Of a stretch of DNA of 64,000 nt, positions 1 through 7,118 are shown piece after piece (position 1 is the first letter of the stretch; every line of letters begins with the position of its first letter). Position numbers and translations under genes: made by a program. The DNA is from VBAS01 sp964508655 (GTDB taxonomy: Bacteria > Bacteroidota > Bacteroidia > Chitinophagales > Chitinophagaceae): the NCBI GenBank assembly GCA_964508655.1, contig CAZDUO010000007.1, positions 1-64,000 on the forward strand, written 5' to 3'. Under the pieces are notes generated by a model, which did no database searches, was not told where the DNA came from, and saw only the letters and a program-made list of their open reading frames with translations.

Positions 1-1144
1 CCCATTTCAAAAACACAAACCCAACAACACCCGATACCAGCGAAGCCAGCAGCACGGCAATTTTTGAATCGGCCACCAGCACTGCATCATCGAATGCCAG
101 CAGGGTAATAAAGATGGACATGGTGAATCCAATACCTGCCAGCATGCCGGCGCCGGCAAGGTGTTTCCATTTGATGTTTTCAGGTAGTTTTAGCAGTTTT
201 AATCTTACGGCAACAAGCAATGTCAGCAAAATGCCAAGAGGTTTTCCCACTACAAGCCCGGCAATAATGCCAATACTGTTCTTATTCAACACAGCATCTT
301 TGAAACTGCCTTCAAACAATATTCCTGTATTGGCAAGCGCAAATAAAGGCAGAATAAAAAATGCTACCGGCTTGTGTAGCCAGTGCTGCAGTTTGTACGA
401 AGGTGATTTTTCACCCCCATCGCCAAATGGTATGGCAAAGGCCAGCAGCACACCCGCAATGGTGGCATGCACACCCGAACGCAGGAAACAATACCACATC
501 ACAATACCCCCGATAAAATACCAGGCTAGCCTGTAAACTTTCAACCTGTTTAAGACAATCAAAATACCAAACACAGCTAATGCAGCAAGCAAAAACCAAA
601 GCTGGAGTTCTTCAGTATAAAAAATGGCAATGATGATAATAGCGCCGAGATCATCAATGATGGCCAGCGCCGTGAGAAACACTTTCAGCACAAAGGGCAC
701 TCGTTTACCCACAAGTGATAAAATGCCGAGTGCAAAAGCAATATCCGTAGCCATCGGAATTCCAAAGCCGTTTTGTGTGTCAATACCGCTGTTCAGGCGA
801 AAATGAATCAATGCAGGAAAAATCATCCCTCCCACCGCAGCAAATATGGGCAGCAGTGCATTTTTTACATCCGACAGCTCCCCAATGTAGAGTTCACGTT
901 CAATCTCAAGCCCCACCAGCAAAAAGAAAACGGCCATCAGCCCGTCATTTATCCAGTGCTCCACCGTGAGATTCAGTTTCCAGTCGCTCAAACCTTGCAA
1001 AGTTTCCCGGTGCCAGAAATGAAGATAATCTTCACCGATAAAAATATTAACCAGCGCCAGGCTGAGCGCCGTGGCGAAAATCAGTATAAAGCCAGAACTT
1101 TTTTCGCTGGCAAAAAATTCCCTGAAGAGTTTCGTCACAATCAT
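1..1144 (-). CDS. nhaA: Na+/H+ antiporter NhaA (3' end cut by window edge)
   Basis: Inner-membrane antiporter that exchanges sodium for protons in pH and salt homeostasis. I translated the minus strand directly: it opens with MIVTKLFREFF, then reads continuously through NhaA landmarks. These include the first helices with the segment VEHWINDGLMAVFFLLVGLE, then GIPMATDIAFALGILSL, LTALAIIDDLGAI with the paired aspartates that bind the ion, RSGVHATIAGVLLAF and AGMLAGIGFTMSIFI. About 381 codons lie inside the window, so only a short C-terminal tail should be missing. The ATG at 1144 gives the expected short cytoplasmic N-terminus. The gene is divergent from the ABC permease, with about 146 bp between them. 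Confidence 0.95.
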   Translation of the reverse strand, partial: MIVTKLFREFFASEKSSGFILIFATALSLALVNIFIGEDYLHFWHRETLQGLSDWKLNLTVEHWINDGLMAVFFLLVGLEIERELYIGELSDVKNALLPIFAAVGGMIFPALIHFRLNSGIDTQNGFGIPMATDIAFALGILSLVGKRVPFVLKVFLTALAIIDDLGAIIIIAIFYTEELQLWFLLAALAVFGILIVLNRLKVYRLAWYFIGGIVMWYCFLRSGVHATIAGVLLAFAIPFGDGGEKSPSYKLQHWLHKPVAFFILPLFALANTGILFEGSFKDAVLNKNSIGIIAGLVVGKPLGILLTLLVAVRLKLLKLPENIKWKHLAGAGMLAGIGFTMSIFITLLAFDDAVLVADSKIAVLLASLVSGVVGFVFLKW

Positions 1145-1279
1145 ATCCCATCGGATTGAAGCAGTAAAAATATTAAGCCCTTGCAGAAATATAAAATAAA
1201 TCGCCCCTCATCACTTTAGTACAGTCATCGCCTGGTTTTTCCATTAATCAAAAATAATCCTGCCAATCATGGTTCTTTC

Positions 1280-1287
1280 TATATTTG
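1280..1287 (+). promoter_or_regulatory. Bacteroidota-type -7 promoter element TATATTTG
   Basis: The octamer matches TAnnTTTG at every fixed position and lies 3 bp before the ATG at 1291. If it is used, the transcript has almost no leader, or the permease starts further downstream than annotated. Confidence 0.4.
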
Positions 1288-1290
1288 CCT

Positions 1291-2544
1291 ATGCTGCGCA
1301 CCATCGAAATTGTGTTAAGCAGCCTGCGCATGGCTGTGCAGGAGCTTTGGAAAAATAAGCTCCGCACTTTCCTTTCACTGTTTGGCATCACCATCGGCAT
1401 CTTCTGCATCATCGGGGTGATGGCTACGCTAAACAGTCTTGAGCATAACATCCAGAGCGAAATAAAATCTTTCGGCACCAACACTATTTACATTGACAAA
1501 TGGGATTACAGCCAGGGCGGCGGCGGCGAATACCCCTGGTGGAAGTACATCAAGCGGCCTTCGCCAAAGTATGAACAACTGCAGCAGATAATGCAACGGA
1601 CACCCACAGCCAAATATGCTGCCTTTAAAATTCACCGCCAGGCTAATGTGGAATACAGGGATAATATTCTGAAAGATGTAATTCTTTATGGATTCAGTGA
1701 TGATTTTAATAAAATCCAGACCGTGGACATTCGCTATGGCCGGTATATTTCGGCAGCGGAGTTTCAGCAGGGAAGCAGCGCCTTTGTTATCGGCAACGAA
1801 GTGGCTGAACAGCTTTTCATCAGCCCGGAGCGGGCAGTAGGCAAAATGATAACGTTGCAAGGAAAAAAAGGAACCATTGTGGGGGTGATAAAAAAGCAGG
1901 GCAACCAAATGCTGGGTGGATGGCAGTTTGATAAATCGGTTATCATGTCGTACCGCTTTGCCCGTACCGTAATGGATGAAAGAAGATCCGACCCGCTGAT
2001 ACTGGTGCAGGGACAGGACAACATGAAAAGCGTGGTGCTGAAAGATGACCTGAAAGGCGCCATGCGGGCCATCAACCGCCTGAGCCCGACACAGGAAGAT
2101 AATTTTTCGCTGAACGATGTGAACGACTGGAGCAAGGCTTTCGAACAGGCCTTTTCCGGTGTCAACATCGGCGGCGCTATCATCGGTGGCATCAGCCTGA
2201 TAGTAGGTCTGTTTGGTGTGGCCAATATCATGTTTGTAAGTGTGAAAGAAAGAACCAGCCAGATTGGATTGAAAAAAGCCATCGGCGCCAAGAGCCGCAT
2301 TATCCTCACCGAGTTTTTACTGGAAGCCGCATTTCTCTGCCTCATCGGCGGCATGTTCGGGCTGATACTTGTTTTTGGACTCACCAAAGTTTTATCCGGT
2401 TCATTTTCCTTCCCCGTATTTATTTCCACTTCCAACTTGCTATGGGCCGTCGGCATTTGTTTTTTTGTAGGTATACTGGCTGGCATCATCCCGGCATCCA
2501 TGGCAGCAAGAATGGACCCGGTGGCAGCTATCAGGAGTAAATAA
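1291..2544 (+). CDS. ABC transporter permease, MacB/FtsX type
   Basis: Membrane subunit of an ABC exporter of the MacB/LolCDE class, which moves lipoproteins, peptides or drugs out of the inner membrane. The first hydrophobic segment (about residues 22-45, LRTFLSLFGITIGIFCIIGV) follows a cytoplasmic amphipathic start. A periplasmic MacB-PCD-like region occupies roughly residues 50-270. Three C-terminal membrane helices form the FtsX domain, with the typical ERTSQIGLKKAIGA coupling loop and a final PASMAARMDPVAAIR tail. I prefer the ATG at 1291 to the in-frame TTG at 1285. No ATPase gene is adjacent, so its partner must lie elsewhere. A small lipoprotein gene follows at once. Confidence 0.88.
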   Translation: MLRTIEIVLSSLRMAVQELWKNKLRTFLSLFGITIGIFCIIGVMATLNSLEHNIQSEIKSFGTNTIYIDKWDYSQGGGGEYPWWKYIKRPSPKYEQLQQIMQRTPTAKYAAFKIHRQANVEYRDNILKDVILYGFSDDFNKIQTVDIRYGRYISAAEFQQGSSAFVIGNEVAEQLFISPERAVGKMITLQGKKGTIVGVIKKQGNQMLGGWQFDKSVIMSYRFARTVMDERRSDPLILVQGQDNMKSVVLKDDLKGAMRAINRLSPTQEDNFSLNDVNDWSKAFEQAFSGVNIGGAIIGGISLIVGLFGVANIMFVSVKERTSQIGLKKAIGAKSRIILTEFLLEAAFLCLIGGMFGLILVFGLTKVLSGSFSFPVFISTSNLLWAVGICFFVGILAGIIPASMAARMDPVAAIRSK

Positions 2545-2579
2545 GCAACGATTTGCTCTGCAGGCTTGTCAATCAGGAT

Positions 2580-2873
2580 ATGAAACTATTCAAAACAATA
2601 CTCATTGCATTGCTACTCGTTTTAACCGGTGTGCAATGTTCAAAAGAAAAGTTAGTTGAAGCGCATGGCACCATCAAAGATTACACAGGACTTGATGGAT
2701 GCGGATTAATGATTGATTTGGATTCAGGAGGCAGACTGGAAATGGTTTCCTTACCTCCCAACACAACACTGGTAGCCGGTAAAAGAGTGCGGGTAGAATA
2801 CAAACCTGTACCCTCATTTTCCATCTGTATGGCCGGAACAACTGCCAGAATCATCAGTCTTCAATACCTTTGA
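2580..2873 (+). CDS. Small lipoprotein, function unknown
   Basis: The gene encodes 97 residues. The start MKLFKTILIALLLVLTGVQC is a clear type II signal peptide with cysteine 20 as the lipidation site, which decides the ATG at 2580 over upstream alternatives. The mature part has two central cysteines and a glycine-rich strand pattern (GCGLMIDLDSGGRLEMV, then GKRVRVEYKP), which suggests a small beta barrel of OB type. I do not recognise a named family. It lies 35 bp after the permease and just before tsaD, so the three genes may share a transcript. Confidence 0.75.
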   Translation: MKLFKTILIALLLVLTGVQCSKEKLVEAHGTIKDYTGLDGCGLMIDLDSGGRLEMVSLPPNTTLVAGKRVRVEYKPVPSFSICMAGTTARIISLQYL

Positions 2874-2890
2874 GATTCTTTGAACCTTTC

Positions 2891-3985
2891 ATGCCTGTAA
2901 CCATTTTAGCTATTGAAAGCAGTTGCGACGAAACCTCTGCAGCTATCTGCCGGGACGGTAAGATTTTATCCAACATCATTGCCACGCAAAAAGTGCATGA
3001 GCAGTATGGCGGCGTGGTACCCGAGCTCGCCAGCCGGGCACATATTCAAAATATCATCCCGGTAATTGACGAAGCATTAAAAGTTGCCAGCAAAAATCTA
3101 AAATCCACTTTCGCTAAAGCTTCGGTGGATAAATCCGAAATCATAAATCTGCAATCCCTTGACGCCATCGCTTTCACCCGGTCTCCCGGTCTTATCGGCT
3201 CGTTGTTAGTAGGTGCCGAGGTTGCAAAATCAATTGCCTTATCATTAAACAAGCCGCTGATTGCCGTGCATCACATGCAGGCGCATGTATTGGCTAACCT
3301 GATTGACGAACCCAAACCTTCCTATCCTTTTTTATGTTTGACTGTCAGCGGCGGGCATACGCAAATTGTGCTCTGCAAATCGCCAACCGAAATGCAGGTA
3401 ATCGGCGAAACGATTGATGATGCCGCCGGGGAAGCTTTTGACAAATCGGCCAAGCTGCTGGGCTTGCCCTACCCCGGTGGCCCGCTGATTGACAAATATG
3501 CCAAAGAAGGAAATCCCGGCCGCTTTCAATTTCCCGAGCCGCAGATTCCCGGTCTTGATTTCAGCTTCAGCGGGCTGAAAACATCCATTCTTTATTTTTT
3601 GCAAAATGCAGGTAAGAGCCATGTGTACAGGGAGGAATTTTTAGCCGGCGAAGAAGAAAAAGAAAACTTTATTAAAGAAAATCTTGACGACCTATGTGCT
3701 TCCATCCAGCAAAGGATTGTTTCTATTCTGCTTAATAAACTCAAAAGAGCTTCGATCGAAACGGGCATCAAAGATATTTGCATTGCCGGCGGTGTGTCGG
3801 CCAACAGTGGATTGCGCAAGGCTTTTGAGGAAATGGGTAAAAAATATCACTGGAAAACTTTTATTCCCGCCTTTCAATACTGCACTGATAATGCCGGCAT
3901 GATAGCCATCACGGGTTATTATAAATACCTGGCGGGGCATTTCAGCGATCTTTCAATTAGTGCATCGGCGAGAGCGGAGTGGTGA
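2891..3985 (+). CDS. tsaD: tRNA N6-threonylcarbamoyladenosine transferase TsaD
   Basis: Transfers the threonylcarbamoyl group to A37 of tRNAs that read ANN codons, working with TsaB and TsaE. The protein has 364 residues from the ATG at 2891 (MPVTILAIESSCDETSAAI). The metal-binding histidines are in HHMQAH (H128 and H132). The nucleotide-binding ASKH-fold motifs follow: LTVSGGHTQIVL, GEAFDKSAKLLGLPYPGG and CIAGGVSANSGLR. It is about 25 residues longer than typical relatives. Most of the excess is an in-frame low-complexity insert around residues 68-89 (see the repeat entry), in a loop where relatives have about five residues before LDAIAFTRSPG. The insert is outside the catalytic motifs, so the enzyme is probably active. 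Confidence 0.96.
   Translation: MPVTILAIESSCDETSAAICRDGKILSNIIATQKVHEQYGGVVPELASRAHIQNIIPVIDEALKVASKNLKSTFAKASVDKSEIINLQSLDAIAFTRSPGLIGSLLVGAEVAKSIALSLNKPLIAVHHMQAHVLANLIDEPKPSYPFLCLTVSGGHTQIVLCKSPTEMQVIGETIDDAAGEAFDKSAKLLGLPYPGGPLIDKYAKEGNPGRFQFPEPQIPGLDFSFSGLKTSILYFLQNAGKSHVYREEFLAGEEEKENFIKENLDDLCASIQQRIVSILLNKLKRASIETGIKDICIAGGVSANSGLRKAFEEMGKKYHWKTFIPAFQYCTDNAGMIAITGYYKYLAGHFSDLSISASARAEW
3092..3158 (+). repeat. In-frame repeat insert within tsaD
   Basis: This stretch has two parts. One is a word-repeat tract of AAATC-type units (AAAATCTAAAATCC, then AAATCCGAAATC and AAATCTGCAATCC). Between them lies a short hairpin segment CTTTCGCTAAAG followed by CTTCGGTGGATAAA. The latter encodes FAKASVDKS, a peptide I recall seeing as a dispersed insert in unrelated proteins of environmental bacteria. 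The insert keeps the reading frame of tsaD. Confidence 0.6.
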
Positions 3986-4060
3986 ACTGGTTGCTGGTTA
4001 CTCGTTTCAGGTTACTGGTGGTATCCGGTTTCTGGGTATTTTTACCAGCAACAAGAAACT
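3986..4060. repeat. Intergenic degenerate word-repeat tract (CTGGTT type)
   Basis: The gap between tsaD and the next gene is made largely of imperfect copies of CTGGTTACT spaced 7-11 bp apart. I see no other feature in it. Confidence 0.5.
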
Positions 4061-4063
4061 AAA

Positions 4064-4798
4064 ATGCCTGACACTTTTTTCCGGTTCAAACAATTTACCA
4101 TTCACCAGGACCGCTGCGCCATGAAGGTGACGACAGATGGCTGTTTGTTCGGGGCATGGGTCACCACTGAAGTCAGATGTCAGATGTCAGAAGTCAGAAT
4201 CGTACTCGACATCGGAACTGGAACGGGGTTGTTGTCGCTCATGCTTGCTCAAAAAAAATCTGACCTGGTAATTGATGCAATAGAAATTGACAGTGCAGCT
4301 GCAATGCAGGCATTGGAAAATGTGAATGCCTCGCCGTGGAAAGACCGGATCAGGATTATTAATGCAGACGTAAAAACATTTTCTGCCGTTGAAAAATATG
4401 ACCTCATCATCAGCAACCCGCCGTTTTATGAAAGAGAAATAAAATCGGGTGTCGAAAAGAAAAATCTTGCCCACCACAGCGAGGGCCTTACCCTGGAAGA
4501 ATTAATTTCTGCTATCAAAAGAAACCTGAAACCGGAAGGGCTTTTCTTTTTAATGCTGCCCTATAAGAGAAATGCAGAAGTGAGAAGGCTTTTCAAAGAC
4601 AGCCGGTTGCATATAGTGAAGCTCATTTTCGTCCGCCAGTCGGTAAACCACGATTATTTCCGCATGATGATACAAGGAAAAATTAACGGCCATCCTGACG
4701 AAGAAACCGAACTGGATGAAATTTCAATCTGGAATGAGAAACAGGAGTACACGGTGGAATTTGTTGATTTGCTAAAGGACTACTACTTCTACCTATAA
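4064..4798 (+). CDS. tRNA1(Val) (adenine-37)-N6-methyltransferase-like protein
   Basis: SAM-dependent N6-adenine methyltransferase of the TrmN6 (YfiC) family, expected to modify A37 of tRNA-Val. The protein has 244 residues. The N-terminal FRFKQFTIHQDRCAMKVTTDG matches the family's substrate-binding start. The SAM-binding glycine motif is DIGTGTG (49-55), and the catalytic motif is NPPF (118-121). Between GAW and the SAM motif, relatives have about nine residues. Here there are about 14, and the extra part is encoded by tandem copies of a short word (see the repeat entry). It stands downstream of tsaD, so two tRNA-A37 modification genes are neighbours. Confidence 0.88.
   Translation: MPDTFFRFKQFTIHQDRCAMKVTTDGCLFGAWVTTEVRCQMSEVRIVLDIGTGTGLLSLMLAQKKSDLVIDAIEIDSAAAMQALENVNASPWKDRIRIINADVKTFSAVEKYDLIISNPPFYEREIKSGVEKKNLAHHSEGLTLEELISAIKRNLKPEGLFFLMLPYKRNAEVRRLFKDSRLHIVKLIFVRQSVNHDYFRMMIQGKINGHPDEETELDEISIWNEKQEYTVEFVDLLKDYYFYL
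4168..4200 (+). repeat. In-frame word repeat within the trmN6-like gene
   Basis: Four tandem units of the type GAAGTCA/GATGTCA, period 7-8, encode residues about 35-46 (TEVRCQMSEVRI). Related words fill the gap just after the gene (4801-4858), so a tract that is normally intergenic appears to have entered coding sequence without breaking the frame. Confidence 0.65.
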
Positions 4799-4800
4799 AA

Positions 4801-4858
4801 AATCAATAATCAGACATCGAACCTCCGACATCCGACTTCTGACTTCTGACCTCACTCC
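4801..4858. repeat. Word-repeat tract (CCGACTTCTGAC type)
   Basis: Imperfect 7-10 bp units such as CAGACATC, CCGACATC, CCGACTTC, TGACTTC fill the space between two convergent genes and touch the last codons of the leftward one. Confidence 0.55.
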
Positions 4859-6057
4859 TTCCCTTCAGCATAATCCCGCATGTATTCATAATGCTCAGTA
4901 AGCTTACCTTCTTTTACTATCGTTGCCTTTTCTATAATCGGCGAGCCGTCAGCCACCAGGTCTTCCAGGATATGCTTTATCAGCTGCTCGCCAAAATAGC
5001 GTGATGCATCCCTTGGCAATTCATTGGGCAGGTTGCCCACAGCCATGATATCAATTGAGTTGGGCAAATAGGGTTCAGTTTTTTGGAGTGTCGTTCTGTC
5101 CACGCCGTAAATGGGGTTTTCTATCGTCTGGTCGCCGAGGTTGATAGGTATAGATCCACCTGCGTCATCCGTTATATCTGCAATTGTGCGGATGATAAAA
5201 TTTTCATCTTTCACATCTTCCTTTTCAAAAAGCCTTGGCACTTTTTTATCCCAGAATACACCATTCATCAATATGTCTGTTTGCGAAGCATAGGGTAAAA
5301 ATTTGCAACGGTATAGTTCCGGGTGTTCATGAAATTCGAGCCGCTGGTATTTGCCGTCTTCTTTTCGTTCATACAATTCAGCGCCTTTCAGTTGCGTATA
5401 AACCGGGTAGGCAAATCTTCTTAACAAATAATCGTCGGGCTCTACTTCATGAATGCCCATCAGGTTCATAATTTCAAGTATGCCATGCGCCACTCGCCCC
5501 GACCCGGTGACGGCAATTTTTACATTAGGCAGGCGAAGGCCGAAATAAGTATGAATAAGCTCCCGGAAACTTCTTTGCTTATACACACGTTCAAGTTTAT
5601 ACAAGCCGGTTCTGTTGCCATAAGCCATCATCCCGTTATGTGCTCCCACCACACCGGCAAAAAAACCAAAACCGATGATGCGCTGCCCGTCTTCATGTTC
5701 AAAACACTCGTAATCAATCAGGGTAATATTATTTTTCATTATCGCCTGCAGCAGTTTCCGGTTATGCTCCTGCTTTTTTTTGGTATGGGAAAAAAACAGG
5801 AAAGTCTTGCCTGGTATCAGTTGCTCAACCGGCACTTCTTTTATACCCAGTAAAATATCACACTCACTGATGTCATCTTTTACCTGCACACCTGCCGCCA
5901 GGTATTCGCGGTCGGTAAAGCACCTGACGGCAGAAGATTGGGCTATAATTTCCACTTCGGAACTATTGCGATGAATCCATTTGCAATGGGCTGGGGTTAG
6001 AGCCACTCTGTTGTCGGCTGGTATTTTCCCTTCCCTGATTAATCCTATTTTAACCAT
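4852..6057 (-). CDS. Saccharopine dehydrogenase-like NAD(P)-dependent oxidoreductase
   Basis: The 401-residue protein belongs to the alanine dehydrogenase / lysine-forming saccharopine dehydrogenase fold. The N-terminal half (MVKIGLIREGKIPADNRVALTP) is the alanine-dehydrogenase/PNT N-domain signature. A Rossmann NAD-binding motif follows near residues 183-197 (KIAVTGSGRVAHGIL). The family's lysine-forming members cleave saccharopine to lysine plus 2-oxoglutarate, but in Bacteroidota the substrate is unproven, so I keep the general name. It is convergent with the trmN6-like gene, with only a repeat tract between them. The start codon at 6057 is the natural family start. Confidence 0.82.
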   Translation of the reverse strand: MVKIGLIREGKIPADNRVALTPAHCKWIHRNSSEVEIIAQSSAVRCFTDREYLAAGVQVKDDISECDILLGIKEVPVEQLIPGKTFLFFSHTKKKQEHNRKLLQAIMKNNITLIDYECFEHEDGQRIIGFGFFAGVVGAHNGMMAYGNRTGLYKLERVYKQRSFRELIHTYFGLRLPNVKIAVTGSGRVAHGILEIMNLMGIHEVEPDDYLLRRFAYPVYTQLKGAELYERKEDGKYQRLEFHEHPELYRCKFLPYASQTDILMNGVFWDKKVPRLFEKEDVKDENFIIRTIADITDDAGGSIPINLGDQTIENPIYGVDRTTLQKTEPYLPNSIDIMAVGNLPNELPRDASRYFGEQLIKHILEDLVADGSPIIEKATIVKEGKLTEHYEYMRDYAEGKE

Positions 6058-6265
6058 ACACTGAACTTTCGAGCATTAAACCCTGCCCCGGAGAGGGCTT
6101 TGGCGGGCAAGGCGCAAAGTTGACCGGAAATGGGCATTTAAACAAACTGATTAATCTCACCCTTTGCGGCCCGGAAATTGCAGTATTTTTAAAAAAATTA
6201 ATTTTTCTTTTAAACCTTTGATTACATTTTTGCGTTCTGCATTTACACAGCTTAAATCTCCGCTC

Positions 6266-7072
6266 ATGAAGCGCAGGTCTTTCCAAAAGACATTTTTCTT
6301 GTTTGCATTTATTGCCGGTTTGTCCTGCAATAAAAAAGACAGCGAGGTTCCTTATTCTTTGAGCTATGGCAGTTCTGTTATTTACCTGAAAAACCAACCT
6401 GGCGATTATATTGTTTACCCGTTACAAAGCAAACCGGGTACTTATTCGGCTTTTCCAGAGGGCATTGAACTGGATGACAATACCGGCGCCATCAATGTCA
6501 CTGACAGTGAAACGGGGCTCCGGTACCGCATTATGCATACGTCTGTCAATGGCGATACCACTTCCACTATCGTATTGCTTTCAGGTATCCAGTTTGTTGA
6601 TAAGTTCTACAATCTTTCGCAAAACGACAGTATTGCTTTTCCCATTTACAATGGAAGTTCAGCTAACCCGCTACCGCTGAACGGCTCATCGTTTGATGAA
6701 AACAATAATGCAAACTCCGGCGGATGCTCTGTTACAACTACCAATGGCCAGATTAATCTTACGCAAACAGTGCGCAACGGTATTTTCGGCGCTGTGCCGC
6801 AAAACGATGTACGGAAAGATTTTGAAATTGAATACCGCCTGAATGACGAAAGCGGCAAAGCCCTGAATAAAATAAAAGTACGGATGTACTGGTATAATAC
6901 CATGGCCGATGTGCCAGCCGATCTGTGGCAGATATTGAATGACCGCCAGTCGCAGGGCGTATTCCTGGGAATGAACAACCCGGCCTTAGGAAATGCTTCC
7001 ACGGCAAGAAGCGCCATGGCCACAGCCCTTGCTAAACCCCGCCCGCCTTGTGTTATTATTATCGGCCAGTGA
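6266..7072 (+). CDS. Lipoprotein with repeated beta-sandwich-like region, unknown function
   Basis: The protein has 268 residues from MKRRSFQKTFFLFAFIAGLSC, a type II signal peptide with the cysteine at about residue 21; this sets the ATG at 6266. The early mature region (YLKNQPGDYIVYP ... FPEGIELDDNTGAINV) resembles an Ig-like cadherin-type module in which a ground state is compared with a bound ligand. The remainder has alternating hydrophobic strands and a basic, proline-rich tail. It was not assigned to a named family. The CHAT-TPR gene begins 46 bp downstream on the same strand, so the two may work together at the cell envelope. Confidence 0.7.
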   Translation: MKRRSFQKTFFLFAFIAGLSCNKKDSEVPYSLSYGSSVIYLKNQPGDYIVYPLQSKPGTYSAFPEGIELDDNTGAINVTDSETGLRYRIMHTSVNGDTTSTIVLLSGIQFVDKFYNLSQNDSIAFPIYNGSSANPLPLNGSSFDENNNANSGGCSVTTTNGQINLTQTVRNGIFGAVPQNDVRKDFEIEYRLNDESGKALNKIKVRMYWYNTMADVPADLWQILNDRQSQGVFLGMNNPALGNASTARSAMATALAKPRPPCVIIIGQ

Positions 7073-7118
7073 TGTTTGGCTGCAAGCTTTTAAATTTGAC
7101 TGATAATAATTCATCGGC

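Noticed and set aside
1764..2501. Minus-strand ORF of 245 codons
   Set aside because: Antisense shadow of the ABC permease; the permease motifs are in the plus frame.
3900..3911. Perfect TGAT-N4-ATCA inside tsaD (also 22739 and 25201 in coding sequence)
   Set aside because: They lie within genes without a promoter context and show that the motif occurs by chance; they are not counted as sites.
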